A program made the translations under genes and the position numbers. Source: an uncultured Kushneria sp. (GTDB lineage: Bacteria; Pseudomonadota; Gammaproteobacteria; Pseudomonadales; Halomonadaceae). Taken from it: a DNA stretch of 64,000 bases. Shown in pieces: positions 27,099-36,713 of this stretch; the stretch's first letter is position 1; every line of letters starts with the position of its first letter. The notes under the pieces are model-generated. The model did not search any database, was not told where the DNA came from, and saw nothing but the letters and a program-made list of their open reading frames with translations. The stretch spans positions 62,001-126,000 of the forward strand of contig NZ_CANMFC010000006.1 of assembly GCF_947497025.1 (NCBI RefSeq), written 5' to 3'.

Positions 27099-28607
27099 TC
27101 AGGGACTGGCCGGCATTCGGGTCCGGCGCTGACGCCAGCCGCGATACATCGGCAGCAGCACCATCAGGGCCACCAGCGCCCAGCCACCCCAGGTGATCGG
27201 GCTCGACCACAGAATGGACAGATCGCCGTTGGAGATCGACAGCGCCCGACGCAGGTTCTGTTCCATGATGCCGCCCAGGATGAAGCCCAGCAGCACCGCC
27301 GAGAGCGGGAAATCGAATTTGCGTAGGATGTAGCCCACCACACCAATCACGATCATCAAAAAGAGATCGAAAGTGGTCGCGTGCACGCCATAGACCCCGA
27401 TGGCGGTCACGATCGCAATCCCCGGTACCAGCGCCCAGTAGGGTACGGCCAGAATCTTGGTGAACACCCGAATCAGCGGAATGTTCATGACCACCAGCAT
27501 GACGTTGGCGATAAACAGCGATGCAATCAGGCCCCAGACAATCTCCGGCTGGTTCTGAAACAGCATCGGCCCGGGCGTGATGTTATAAAGCGTCAGCGCG
27601 CCCAGCATGACCGCTGTGGTGCCCGAGCCCGGCACGCCGAGTGTGAGCATCGGGACCATCGAGCCGCAGGCCGCCGCACTGTTGGCGGTTTCCGGTGCTG
27701 CCAGACCGCGCAGATCCCCGTCGCCAAAGCGGTTGTCCCTTGTGGCCATGCGCTTTTCGCTCATGTACGCCACGGCGCTGGCCATGGTCGCTCCGGCGCC
27801 CGGCAGAATACCCATGAAAAAGCCCACCACGCCGCTACGCAGGATTGTCCACTTGATGAACATGGCTTCTTTCATGTTGAACATCATGCGCCCGCTGGTT
27901 TTCAGCGCCGCCTGACCGTAGTAGGTACGCTCCAGCAGCACCAGAATCTCGCTGATACTGAAAAGACCCAGCACCAGCACCACGAACTGAATGCCATCGG
28001 AAAGCCCCAGACTGCCAAAGGTAAAGCGATACACACCGCTGTTGGAGTCGATGCCCACGCAGGCCAGCATCAGGCCGATCAGCGACGCCACGGCCGTTTT
28101 CATCGGCTTGTTGCCGGCCATGCCCGCCAGACAGGTAATGGCGAACACCATCATCACAAAATATTCCGCCGGCCCGAACGCTACTGCCCAGGTGGCCAGC
28201 AGCGGCGCAAAGATGGTGACCCCGATGGTGGCAATCAGGCCACCGGTAAAGGAGCCGGCCGCCGAAATCGACAGGGCAATGCCTGCCTTGCCCTGACGGG
28301 CCAGCGGATGACCATCAAGGGCGGTCATGACCGCAGATGCTTCACCCGGGATGTTCAAAAGAATCGACGAAATACGTCCGCCGTATTCGCAGCCCAGATA
28401 CACCGCCGCCAGCAGAATCAGCGAGGTTTCAGGCGGCAGCCCCAGCGCAAAGGCGATGGGAATCAAAAGCGCGACCCCGTTGATCGGCCCAAGTCCCGGC
28501 AAAAGCCCGACCACGGTACCAATCAGCGTGCCACACAGGGCCGTAAACAGATTCAGCGGTGTGGTGGCCACACCAAATCCCTGGCCCAGATAGCCCAGTG
28601 TTTCCAT
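27099..28607 (-). CDS. tctA: Tripartite tricarboxylate transporter, large permease TctA
   Basis: 502-aa inner-membrane protein with about twelve hydrophobic segments. Family signatures include GLLPGLGPINGVALLIPIAF near the start, LGCEYGGRISSILLNIPGEA, GILPGAGATMASAVAYMSEK and SAAACGSMVPMLTLGVPGSG. GGGGAG upstream of the ATG fixes the start, three bases after the tctB stop. It carries citrate-like acids with TctB and binding protein TctC at the head of the same operon. Confidence 0.95.
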   Translation of the reverse strand: METLGYLGQGFGVATTPLNLFTALCGTLIGTVVGLLPGLGPINGVALLIPIAFALGLPPETSLILLAAVYLGCEYGGRISSILLNIPGEASAVMTALDGHPLARQGKAGIALSISAAGSFTGGLIATIGVTIFAPLLATWAVAFGPAEYFVMMVFAITCLAGMAGNKPMKTAVASLIGLMLACVGIDSNSGVYRFTFGSLGLSDGIQFVVLVLGLFSISEILVLLERTYYGQAALKTSGRMMFNMKEAMFIKWTILRSGVVGFFMGILPGAGATMASAVAYMSEKRMATRDNRFGDGDLRGLAAPETANSAAACGSMVPMLTLGVPGSGTTAVMLGALTLYNITPGPMLFQNQPEIVWGLIASLFIANVMLVVMNIPLIRVFTKILAVPYWALVPGIAIVTAIGVYGVHATTFDLFLMIVIGVVGYILRKFDFPLSAVLLGFILGGIMEQNLRRALSISNGDLSILWSSPITWGGWALVALMVLLPMYRGWRQRRTRMPASP

Positions 28608-28610
28608 GGT

Positions 28611-29069
28611 TCAGCTCCCCAGTCCTGATAGCACGCCCAGCGGCAGCGGCACGTCCAGCAGACGATCAAACAGTACATAAAAGGCCACTGACATCACGGC
28701 GCCAGTGATAACGCTGGTGACCCAGCCGCCGTTGTAGAGACGGCACATGGCAATGGCGAACAAAAACGACGAGACGACAAAGCCCAGCTTTTCGAAAAAG
28801 AAGGCAAACAGCGACAGCGACAGCACACACAGCACCAGCTTGCCCAGAACATGTTTGGTCAGCGGTGTATCGGCATTTTCCTCGGCCATGTGGCCGGGCC
28901 GGATGATCAGATAGACCGTGCCGGCCGCCAGCAGGATCAGCAGCAGCAGCGGAAAGGCGCGCGGCCCGACCGGCTCATAGGAAAAGGCCGCTTCATAACC
29001 CATCGTGGCCACGGCCAGTACCGCGTAAACGACAAGCAGAACCACCAGAAAGAGGCGTTGATACAGCAT
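28611..29069 (-). CDS. tctB: Tripartite tricarboxylate transporter, small permease TctB
   Basis: 152 aa with four hydrophobic segments (LYQRLFLVVLLVVYAVLAVA, AFPLLLLILLAAGTVYLI, LCVLSLSLFAFFFEKLGFVV, VITGAVMSVAFYVLFDRLL). The start at 29069 is chosen because GGAG lies seven bases upstream; ATG at 29075 would be too close to it. It is the poorly conserved small subunit of the Tct system, placed between tctC and tctA as in other loci. Confidence 0.9.
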   Translation of the reverse strand: MLYQRLFLVVLLVVYAVLAVATMGYEAAFSYEPVGPRAFPLLLLILLAAGTVYLIIRPGHMAEENADTPLTKHVLGKLVLCVLSLSLFAFFFEKLGFVVSSFLFAIAMCRLYNGGWVTSVITGAVMSVAFYVLFDRLLDVPLPLGVLSGLGS

Positions 29070-29100
29070 GGACATGCTCCAGACCAACCGTCACGAAGCG

Positions 29101-29121
29101 AGGCCTCCTGAACGGAGGCCT
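29101..29121 (-). terminator. Stem-loop after tctC (attenuator / mRNA stabiliser)
   Basis: Perfect 8-bp stem AGGCCTCC / GGAGGCCT with a five-base loop and no U-tract, directly downstream of tctC. Likely protects the tctC message or dampens read-through to tctBA. Confidence 0.6.
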
Positions 29122-29141
29122 GCGCAGGACTTGATGGATTG

Positions 29142-30152
29142 TTACTTGATCAGACCGTACTGATTGGCCAGTTCACGATAATCAGCCACACGCTTGTGCA
29201 CGTAGTCGTTGAGCTCATCGCCGGTCATCGAGAAGGGATAGAGTTCGCGGTTTTCACGCAGCTTGGCGAAATCATCGGACGCCAGCATCCTGTCAAAGGC
29301 ATCCTTCCACCAGTTGTAGGCTTCATCGCTGACCTCGGGCCCGACATAGAAGCCACGCACGACCGGCCACTCCACGTCATAGCCCTGCTCGATGGCGGTC
29401 GGAATGTCACCGGTGACCTCCCCCGGCAGACGCTCTTCCGAGAACACGGCCAGAATGCGCATGTCGCCACTTTCAACGTGCGGTACGGAGTCGGCGATGT
29501 CGGTACTGGCGACCTGAATATGGCCACCCAGCAGGGCTGTTGCCAGCTCACCGCCGCCTTCCATTGCCACGTAGCGCATCTTCTGCGGATCCACGCCGGC
29601 GGCCTTGGCAAGCATCGCCGTCTGCATCCAGTCCTGACCGCCGACCGAACCACCCGCCCCGATCACCACCTTGCTGGGATCCTTTTTCAGCGCCTTGACC
29701 AGATCATCCAGCGTCTTGTAGGGAGAGTCGTCCCGCACGGCAACCGCGCCATAGCTGGTGCCCACGCCGGCCAGCCAGCGCACGGCGCTTTCATCAAAGC
29801 GGCCGAACTTGCCCTGGGCCAGGTTCAGAAGCGAACCGCTCGACCAGGCCACAATGGCATTGGGATCATCGGGACGCTGAGCCACCACCGTGTTGTAGGC
29901 CACGGCCCCGACACCGCCGGGCATATAGGTCACACGCATTGGCGTGGAGAGAATCTTTTCCTGTACCAGCGCACTCTGGGCCAGCTTGCAGGTCAGGTCG
30001 AAGCCGCCGCCCGGCGCCGCCGGGGCGATACACTCGGGTCGATTGGGCTCTTCTGCGGCCATGGCCTGAAGGCTGGTGCCCAGGCTCAGGGCGCCCATCA
30101 GGGCCAGCGCCGCCATGCGTCCCTTGCCGAAAGTACGTCGCGTCATTGTCAT
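29142..30152 (-). CDS. tctC: Tripartite tricarboxylate transporter binding protein TctC
   Basis: 336-aa periplasmic binding protein of the Bug/TctC family. The signal peptide begins MTMTRRTFGKGRMAALALMG with a cut near AMAAE; the twin arginine in TRRTFGKG is suggestive of Tat export but not decisive. The mature part has ECIAPAAPGGGFDLTCKLAQ, the ligand-loop signature of the family, and GAGGSVGGQDWMQTAMLAKA. It is first in the operon tctCBA and divergent from tctDE. It probably binds citrate or a related tricarboxylate, as in the characterised Salmonella system. Confidence 0.94.
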   Translation of the reverse strand: MTMTRRTFGKGRMAALALMGALSLGTSLQAMAAEEPNRPECIAPAAPGGGFDLTCKLAQSALVQEKILSTPMRVTYMPGGVGAVAYNTVVAQRPDDPNAIVAWSSGSLLNLAQGKFGRFDESAVRWLAGVGTSYGAVAVRDDSPYKTLDDLVKALKKDPSKVVIGAGGSVGGQDWMQTAMLAKAAGVDPQKMRYVAMEGGGELATALLGGHIQVASTDIADSVPHVESGDMRILAVFSEERLPGEVTGDIPTAIEQGYDVEWPVVRGFYVGPEVSDEAYNWWKDAFDRMLASDDFAKLRENRELYPFSMTGDELNDYVHKRVADYRELANQYGLIK

Positions 30153-30383
30153 GCTGCCTGTTCCTCACATCTGTCCGGAAACCTGCCCGGAGCTGTTGTT
30201 ATGTCGTATGCGAAGCTGCCAGACCAGGGCGTGGGACCACCGGCGCATTGGTCGCCGACCGGTGGGCGTGCATACTGTCATCACTGACAGACATGACGTC
30301 CCTTGAGGGTGTCAATGGGCTCGGGCTTCGCTTGCAGGCACGATAGCCCGGCAGGCTTTCAACAACCTTTCACGGGAGCGGCA

Positions 30384-31076
30384 ATGCGTACGCTATTGGT
30401 CGAAGACCACCCTTCGCTGGCCGACAGTATCCGCTGCTCGCTGGAAGAGGCCGGCTGGCGCGTGGACGTCATGCATGATGGCGTCTCGGCGCGTACAGCC
30501 CTTGAAACCGAAAGCTACGCCCTGCTGCTTTTGGATATCGGCCTGCCGGAGATGGACGGTTTTACCCTTCTGAGCTGGCTTCGAAAGCGCGACACGCGCC
30601 TGCCGGTGATGCTTCTCACCGCCCGCGGCAGCATCAATGACCGCGTCCGGGGGCTCAACCTGGGCGCGGATGACTACCTGATCAAGCCCTTCTCGCTGTT
30701 TGAGCTGCAGGCGCGCATCAACGCCCTGATCCGCCGCACTCGCCACGACGGTCAGCAGATTCATCGCTGCGGCGCGCTGGCCTTCGATATCAGCGCGCGC
30801 AGCTTCACGTTGCTGGAACAGCCGCTCACGCTGCCGCCGCGCGAGCTGGCCCTGCTGGAAGCACTGATGGCCCGCGTCGGGCGTACGGTCAGCAAGGAGC
30901 ATCTGGCCGCCCAGATGTTCTCCATGGAAGAGGACAGCTCGTTTGAAGCCATCGAGGTCTATATTTCGCGGCTGCGCCGCAAGCTGGAAGGCAGTGACGT
31001 GCGCATCGTGACCTTTCGCGGGCTGGGCTATCAGCTTGAGTCCGCTCCGGGGGACGCCCCCGCCCACCTGTCATGA
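30384..31076 (+). CDS. tctD: Response regulator TctD (OmpR family)
   Basis: 230 aa. Receiver domain 1-115 has the acid pocket (LLVEDHPSLAD), phospho-acceptor Asp in LLLLDIGLPEMDGF and Lys in DDYLIKPFSLFELQ. The winged-helix effector domain covers ~130-225 (EAIEVYISRLRRKLEG, FRGLGYQL). GGGAG eight bases before the ATG supports this start over longer readings. It overlaps tctE by four bases and faces tctC, so it most likely activates the tct transporter in response to external tricarboxylates. Confidence 0.94.
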   Translation: MRTLLVEDHPSLADSIRCSLEEAGWRVDVMHDGVSARTALETESYALLLLDIGLPEMDGFTLLSWLRKRDTRLPVMLLTARGSINDRVRGLNLGADDYLIKPFSLFELQARINALIRRTRHDGQQIHRCGALAFDISARSFTLLEQPLTLPPRELALLEALMARVGRTVSKEHLAAQMFSMEEDSSFEAIEVYISRLRRKLEGSDVRIVTFRGLGYQLESAPGDAPAHLS

Positions 31077-32512
31077 AGGCCAGCCTTTCGCCGCGCAGCC
31101 TGCGCGGGCGACTGACACGGCGCATCGGCGCCGCGCTGCTTTTGCTGATCGGCGTCGGCGTGCTGGGTGCCTGGCTGGATGCGTGGCGAGTCGCCAGTAG
31201 TGCCTACGATCGCCCGCTGTTGATCGCCGCCCGCGTACTGGGCGATTCGCTCACCGTTCAGGAGGGCCGGGTACAGGTGCAGATCTCGCGCGCCGTGCTT
31301 GATCCATTTTCACTCGACAGCGGCGGCAGCGCCTTTTATCAGGTCATCACCGCCGAGCAGGGCTCGATCTCAGGCTTTGAGGACCTGCCCGGCCCGCCGC
31401 CGTCAATTGCCATGACCACTCGCTACCCGTCTCTGGCACGTTTTTATGATGCCACCTACGGCGGACGCGACGTGCGCGTGGTGTCGCTTCTGGTGCCGGT
31501 CAGCCAGCCGGGCTATCAGGGCATGGTCGAGATTCGGGTCGCCGAACATCGCGACATTCACGCCCAGCTGATGCATGACCTGCTGGGAGATTCACTGCTG
31601 CGTCTGACGCTGTTTGCCATCGGCGCCTTTATTCTCTTTCTGCTGGCCATCGATGCGGCGCTGCGACCGCTCAGACGCATCACCGACATGGTCGCCAGCC
31701 GCTCACCGGACAATCTCGAGCCGCTGCCGACCGAAAACGTGCAGCGTGAGGTGCGTGGCCTGATCGAGGCCATCAACCACCTGACCGCACGCCTTGACGA
31801 CACCCTGCGCGCCCAGCGTGCCTTCGTGGCCGACGCCGCCCACGAGCTTCGCACCCCACTGTTTGCCCTGCGCGCCCGTCTGGAGCTGGGCATGCAGGCC
31901 CAGGAGACCGGGGCGCTGAGAACAACGCTGGAAAGCGCCCAGCGCGACCTTGAAGCGTTGACGCTGCTGGCCAATCGGCTGCTGTCGCTGGCCCGGGTGG
32001 AAAACGATATTCGTCGACGCGACTTCAGTCTGCTGGACCTGACCGCAACGGCGCGGGATTTCTGCATGAGCATGGTATCGCTGGCCTGGCAGCGCGGGCT
32101 GACGCTGGCACTCGAGGCAGACCATCCGGTCCGGGTGCATGCTGATAGCGCGCTGATCAACGAACTGCTGGCGATCCTGATTGGCAACGCCCAGGCCTAT
32201 ACCCCGCCCGGCGGCCACATCACGGTGCGCGTTCTGCCAGATGCTGTCATCGAAGTCGAGGACGACGGTCCGGGTATTGCCGAAAGCGAGCGCGAGCGGG
32301 TTTTTGAGCGCTTCTACCGGGCACAGCAGGCGTCACACCAGACCGAGGATGCCGGGCGCGCCATCAGCGGCACCGGTCTGGGTCTGGCGATCGCCCGCCA
32401 GATCTGTACGGCACTGGGCGCCGACATCTCACTGCATGAAGCCTCAGGCGGTGGCACGCTGGCGCGCGTAGCGTTTACAGCCGGCGCCGTGCCGCCAGGT
32501 CCTGGACGTTAG
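31073..32512 (+). CDS. tctE: Sensor histidine kinase TctE
   Basis: 479-aa inner-membrane sensor kinase. Hydrophobic segments lie at ~16-36 and ~178-196, framing a periplasmic sensor domain of ~140 residues. A HAMP-like linker follows (LRPLRRITDMVASRSPDNLE). The H-box is FVADAAHELRTPLFALRARL; ATP-binding boxes are NELLAILIGNAQAYTPPGG, VEDDGPGIAESERERVFERF and GTGLGLAIARQICTALGA. It partners TctD through an overlapping start codon. Confidence 0.93.
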   Translation: MKASLSPRSLRGRLTRRIGAALLLLIGVGVLGAWLDAWRVASSAYDRPLLIAARVLGDSLTVQEGRVQVQISRAVLDPFSLDSGGSAFYQVITAEQGSISGFEDLPGPPPSIAMTTRYPSLARFYDATYGGRDVRVVSLLVPVSQPGYQGMVEIRVAEHRDIHAQLMHDLLGDSLLRLTLFAIGAFILFLLAIDAALRPLRRITDMVASRSPDNLEPLPTENVQREVRGLIEAINHLTARLDDTLRAQRAFVADAAHELRTPLFALRARLELGMQAQETGALRTTLESAQRDLEALTLLANRLLSLARVENDIRRRDFSLLDLTATARDFCMSMVSLAWQRGLTLALEADHPVRVHADSALINELLAILIGNAQAYTPPGGHITVRVLPDAVIEVEDDGPGIAESERERVFERFYRAQQASHQTEDAGRAISGTGLGLAIARQICTALGADISLHEASGGGTLARVAFTAGAVPPGPGR

Positions 32513-32610
32513 CCGTAGCACTAAAGCGCAATAGGCGCGATGCTGATGCAGCGCTAGCCTGTCGAACGTATTTGGATCGATCCAAAACGCTCAAATGACA
32601 GGTCATCGGC

Positions 32611-33654
32611 ATGCCTCAGTCAGGAAAACACGTCACCCTCAAGGATCTGGCCGCCCATGCCGGCGTCTCGCGCTCGACCGTCTCGCTGGTGCTTCAGGAG
32701 AGCCCACTGGTCGCCAGGCACACCCGCGAGCGCGTCATGGCCGCTGCCAGGGCACTGGGCTACGTCTACAACCGCGGCGCGGCCACCCTGCGCAGCGCTC
32801 GCACCGCGACCATCGGCGTGGTGGTACACGATATTGCCAACCCCTTTTTCGGCGCCATGGTGGCGGGGATTGATGAAACCCTCCAAAACGCCGACTACGT
32901 CTCCCTGCTGGCCAGCACCGGGGACAGCCCGGCGCGTCAGGAGCGCCTGGTGACCCGTCTGCGCGAGCAGCGCATCGATGCCCTGCTGCTCTGCCCGGCC
33001 GAAAACACGCCGGACACGCTGACTGACACCATGGCTGACTGGGGCCTGCCCTGCATCGAAGTGATGCGCCACATTGGCGAGACACCCCGTGGCCACTACG
33101 TCGGCGCCGACATTCGCACCGGTCTTGCCCGCGCCGTGGCGCATTTGATCCATCACGGCCATCGCCGCATTGCGCTGCTGACCGGAACCGGCTACAGCTC
33201 GGCCGACCGCGAGCGCATGATGGGCTACCAACAGGCCATGCACGAGGCCGGTCTTGCTCCCGACATCCGGACCGGGCGCAATGAACTGACCCGCCGCGCC
33301 GGGCTTGAGCGCACGCTCGAGATCATGAATGAACCCACACCACCCACGGCCCTGATCTGTCACAACGACCTGATGGCCCTGGGTGCCCTGCTGGCGCTGG
33401 CCCGGCTGAACATCACGCCGGGCGCTGAATGCGCGGTCATCGGCATCGATGACAGCGATGAAGCGGCGCTGAGCGAGCCGGCGCTGTGCAGTATCGCCAC
33501 GCATCCTCACGCCATCGGCCGTGCCGCAGCCGGGCTGGCACTGGCGTGTCTGGCTGCCCCCGACAACGATCCACGGCGCATCGTGCTGGAAACGTCGCTC
33601 AGAATTCGCGCCAGCGCCGACCACACCCTTCACCGTTCACGGGAGTCGTCATGA
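32611..33654 (+). CDS. LacI-family repressor of the adjacent TRAP transporter
   Basis: 347 aa. The helix-turn-helix is VTLKDLAAHAGVSRSTVSLV, the hinge AARALGYVYNRGAATLRSAR, and the ligand domain starts IGVVVHDIANPFFGAMVAGI. Its stop overlaps the start of the TRAP binding-protein gene (ATGA at 33651), so regulator and transporter form one operon, implying direct control. GATCGATCC upstream at ~32576 is palindromic and could be part of its operator. The ligand is unknown. Confidence 0.92.
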   Translation: MPQSGKHVTLKDLAAHAGVSRSTVSLVLQESPLVARHTRERVMAAARALGYVYNRGAATLRSARTATIGVVVHDIANPFFGAMVAGIDETLQNADYVSLLASTGDSPARQERLVTRLREQRIDALLLCPAENTPDTLTDTMADWGLPCIEVMRHIGETPRGHYVGADIRTGLARAVAHLIHHGHRRIALLTGTGYSSADRERMMGYQQAMHEAGLAPDIRTGRNELTRRAGLERTLEIMNEPTPPTALICHNDLMALGALLALARLNITPGAECAVIGIDDSDEAALSEPALCSIATHPHAIGRAAAGLALACLAAPDNDPRRIVLETSLRIRASADHTLHRSRESS

Positions 33655-34652
33655 CGTCTTGTCTACCTGTCCTGCGCCGCAGCCTCCCCTTGCTGCTGGC
33701 GCTCGCGCTTCTGGGCCTGTCGGTGCTCTCCCCCTCCAGGGTCAGCGCCCGTGAGCTGATCTTTGGTCACGGCGCTACCGAGGAGACGGCCTATCACGCC
33801 AGTGCCGAGCGATTTGGCGAACTGTTGAAGGAAAAGAGCCACGGCGCGCTCACCGTCAGCCTCTACAGCAACTCGGTGCTGGGCCATGAAACCGAGATGT
33901 TCGAACAGCAGACCGCCGGCGCGCTGGACTTTTCGATCGTCAACCCGGGGCTGATTTCGGAGTTTTCCCATACTGCCAGCATCTTCTCGATCCCGTTTCT
34001 CTATCGCGATATCGACCACTGGAAACACGTGCTCGACGGCAGGGCCGGCCGCGAGATCGCAAGCCGCATCGAAGACGAAACCGGGGTCAAGGTGCTGGCC
34101 TATTACGGCGGCAGTACCCGCCAGATCGTCAGCACCCGGCCGCTGGAAAGCCTGGAGGATTTAAAGGGCATGAAGCTTCGCACCAATCCGACCAAACCGG
34201 TGATCACGGCGTGGTCGGCGCTGGGTACCCGGCCCACGGTCATGGCCTACCGGGAGATCTATACCGGGCTGCAGCTTGGCGCCATTGACGGGCTGCTCAA
34301 CGAGGCGGAGTGGATTTACCGCATGCGCTTTCACGAGGTGGCGCCCCATATCGGCCTTTCCGAGCATGACATCACCGTGCGGCTTTTGACCGTCTCGTCC
34401 CGGACCTGGCACTCGCTGTCACCAGAGGAGCAGCACGAAGTGCAGGCCGCTGCCGATGAAAGCGAGCAGTTCGCCCGCGATCTGCAGATTCGTCTGGACC
34501 GGGAGTCACGGGAAAAGCTCAAGGAAGAAGGCGCGACCTTCTACCCGATGGATCGCGAGCGCATGCAGGCCATGGTCGCCGAACCGCTGGGCCGGGTGAT
34601 CGACGAGATGGGCCTGCGCGATCTTTATGACCTGATCGTCAACACCGACTGA
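33651..34652 (+). CDS. dctP: TRAP transporter solute-binding protein DctP
   Basis: 333 aa. The signal peptide has a long hydrophobic core (LPLLLALALLGLSVLSPS) with a cut near VSA/RELIF. The mature protein shows the DctP order ELIFGHGATEETAYHASAER, LYSNSVLGHETEMFEQQTAG, DLKGMKLRTNPTKPVITAWS with the carboxylate-binding Arg, and AYREIYTGLQLGAIDG. GGGAG precedes the start. It probably binds an organic or sugar acid; the LacI partner hints at a sugar acid, which is inference. Confidence 0.93.
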   Translation: MTSCLPVLRRSLPLLLALALLGLSVLSPSRVSARELIFGHGATEETAYHASAERFGELLKEKSHGALTVSLYSNSVLGHETEMFEQQTAGALDFSIVNPGLISEFSHTASIFSIPFLYRDIDHWKHVLDGRAGREIASRIEDETGVKVLAYYGGSTRQIVSTRPLESLEDLKGMKLRTNPTKPVITAWSALGTRPTVMAYREIYTGLQLGAIDGLLNEAEWIYRMRFHEVAPHIGLSEHDITVRLLTVSSRTWHSLSPEEQHEVQAAADESEQFARDLQIRLDRESREKLKEEGATFYPMDRERMQAMVAEPLGRVIDEMGLRDLYDLIVNTD

Positions 34653-34679
34653 CATTAATACCGACTGAGGAGCCGCGCC

Positions 34680-35273
34680 ATGGGAATCATTACGGCCCTG
34701 GGCCGATTCAACCGCGCTCTGGAACGAGTGCTCAATGCCGTGCTGCTGATGCTGCTGGCCGCCTTTATTCTGCTGATCATCTATCAGATCGCCAGCCGTA
34801 ACCTGCCCATGCTGCCGGCGGCCTACGCCACCGAGGAACTCAGCCGCTTTGCCTTTCAGTGGATGATCATGCTGGGCACGGCGCTGGGCGTGCTGCACGC
34901 CGATCACTTCGTGCTCGAGGCCTTTGCCCGCAGGAGCGCCATGGGGCGGATCACCCGGGTACTGCGGGATCTGGCCTGTCTGATCGTTGGCATCGTGTTC
35001 ATTGTTTTCGGCCAGGCCTTTGCCCTGTCCGGCTTCAACCGCATCGCCAGCGCCTCGCAGCTCCCAATGGTGGTGACCTACTCGGCGTTTCTGGTCTGTG
35101 GTGTGTTGATCGTGCTGTTCAGCCTGCAGCGCCTGCTGCTGGGCGCCACCCAGGGGTTTGATGCCATGGAACGTAAGCTCGACACCCCCTCCGGGATCGA
35201 GGAGACGGCGCCGCCCACCACCGAAATCGACACCCTCGCCACGACCCCGCCCCAACAGGAGACCCGCTCATGA
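34680..35273 (+). CDS. dctQ: TRAP transporter small permease DctQ
   Basis: 197 aa with four hydrophobic segments: VLNAVLLMLLAAFILLIIYQ, FAFQWMIMLGTALGVLHADH, LACLIVGIVFIVFGQAFALS and VVTYSAFLVCGVLIVLFSLQ. ATEELSRFAFQWM is typical of DctQ. An extended polar tail after ~165 (GIEETAPPTTEIDTLATTPP) is longer than usual. Its stop overlaps the dctM start by four bases. Confidence 0.92.
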   Translation: MGIITALGRFNRALERVLNAVLLMLLAAFILLIIYQIASRNLPMLPAAYATEELSRFAFQWMIMLGTALGVLHADHFVLEAFARRSAMGRITRVLRDLACLIVGIVFIVFGQAFALSGFNRIASASQLPMVVTYSAFLVCGVLIVLFSLQRLLLGATQGFDAMERKLDTPSGIEETAPPTTEIDTLATTPPQQETRS

Positions 35274-36577
35274 TGACGGCCGACTGGCTTTTTCTGCTGC
35301 CGTGGCTCCTGTTTGCCCTGCTGGGCGTGCTGATCATCCTGGGCGTACCCATCGCGATGGCACTGGTGCTGACCTCGTTTGGCATCATCGCGCTCGACCC
35401 GCGCCTGGCGCCCTGGGTCATGTTTCAGCGCATGTACTACGGCATGGACTCGTTTGTGCTGCTGGCCGTACCGCTGTTTCTGCTGGCCGGCAATCTGATG
35501 AACGCCGCACGCATTACCGACCGCCTGATCACGCTGTGCCTCAACCTGGTCGGTCATGTGAAAGGGGCGCTGGCGCACGTCAACGTGCTGGTGAGCATGC
35601 TGTTTGCCGGCGTGTCGGGTTCATCGACTGCCGACAGCGCCGGCATCGGCACCGTGCTGATCCCGGCGATGAAAAAGGAAGGCTACCCGGCGCACTTCAG
35701 CGTCGCGGTCACCGCGGCCTCTTCGGTGATGGGCATCATCATTCCGCCGTCGATCAACATGATCGTCTGGGGCGCGCTGACCAGCACCTCGATTGCCGGG
35801 CTCTTTCTGGGCGGCATTATCCCGGGAATCATGATCGCCATCACGCAGCTTCTGATGAACATGGGCTACGTGCGCCGCTATGACGTCCCCACCCGCCAGC
35901 GCGCCACGCTCAAGGAGATCCTGCATTCCGGCAAGGATGGCCTGCTGGCCGCCGGCATTCCGGTGCTGATCATCGGCGGCATCACGCTCGGGATCGTCAC
36001 GCCCACCGAGGCGGCGGTCATGGCGGTGCTTTATGCGCTGGTACTGGGCTTTCTGGTCTATCGCGAGCTGACCTTCAAAAGCGTGCTGGATGCCTCGACC
36101 GATACCGTCAGGCTCTGCTCGCTGTCGCTGTTCAGTCTGGTGGGGGCCGCCATCTTTGGTTATCTGATCAGCTTCTACCGCATTCCCCCGCAGCTGATGG
36201 CGGGTGTAGAGATCACCGACCCGACGGTGCTTTTGATCGTGATCACGCTGGTGATGCTGCTGGTCGGCACCTTCATGGACTCGCTGCCGGCGATGGCCAT
36301 TCTGGCACCCATCTTTCAGCCGCTGGCTGCCCAGGCCGGAATCGATCCGCTGCAGTTCGGGGTGATCAGCGTCATGGCGCTGGGCCTTGGCCTGATCACG
36401 CCGCCCTACGGCCTGTGCCTGATGATCTCGGCACGCATCGGCGGCATTCCGCTGCTGCAGGCCCTCGGCACCACCATGCTCTATCTGCTGGTCATGCTGG
36501 GCGTGATTGTGCTGCTGATCTTCTTCCCCGACCTGATCCTCTATCTGCCGCAGACCTTCGGGCCGGACAGCGGCTGA
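35270..36577 (+). CDS. dctM: TRAP transporter large permease DctM
   Basis: 435-aa permease with about twelve hydrophobic segments. Signatures include ILGVPIAMALVLTSFGIIAL, LFLLAGNLMNAARITDRLI, FAGVSGSSTADSAGIGTVLI and PPSINMIVWGALTSTSIAGL. It completes the dctPQM transporter, which uses a sodium gradient to import the solute delivered by DctP. Confidence 0.95.
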   Translation: MMTADWLFLLPWLLFALLGVLIILGVPIAMALVLTSFGIIALDPRLAPWVMFQRMYYGMDSFVLLAVPLFLLAGNLMNAARITDRLITLCLNLVGHVKGALAHVNVLVSMLFAGVSGSSTADSAGIGTVLIPAMKKEGYPAHFSVAVTAASSVMGIIIPPSINMIVWGALTSTSIAGLFLGGIIPGIMIAITQLLMNMGYVRRYDVPTRQRATLKEILHSGKDGLLAAGIPVLIIGGITLGIVTPTEAAVMAVLYALVLGFLVYRELTFKSVLDASTDTVRLCSLSLFSLVGAAIFGYLISFYRIPPQLMAGVEITDPTVLLIVITLVMLLVGTFMDSLPAMAILAPIFQPLAAQAGIDPLQFGVISVMALGLGLITPPYGLCLMISARIGGIPLLQALGTTMLYLLVMLGVIVLLIFFPDLILYLPQTFGPDSG

Positions 36578-36653
36578 GGTCATTACCGGACAAGGCCATT
36601 GCAACCGGGCGGCGAACGGCACCATCACGCCGTCCGCGCCTGAACGCGGCCCA

Positions 36654-36695
36654 TAAAAAAAGGGGCATCGAGTGTCTGGCGACACCCGATGCCCC
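36654..36695 (-). terminator. Terminator of the NCS1 permease gene
   Basis: 15-bp stem GGGGCATCGaGTGTC / GACACcCGATGCCCC with one mismatch and a TGGC loop. On the minus strand it is followed by eight Ts. It also sits 3' of dctM. Confidence 0.9.
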
Positions 36696-36713
36696 CGATC
36701 GATCAGACCAGGC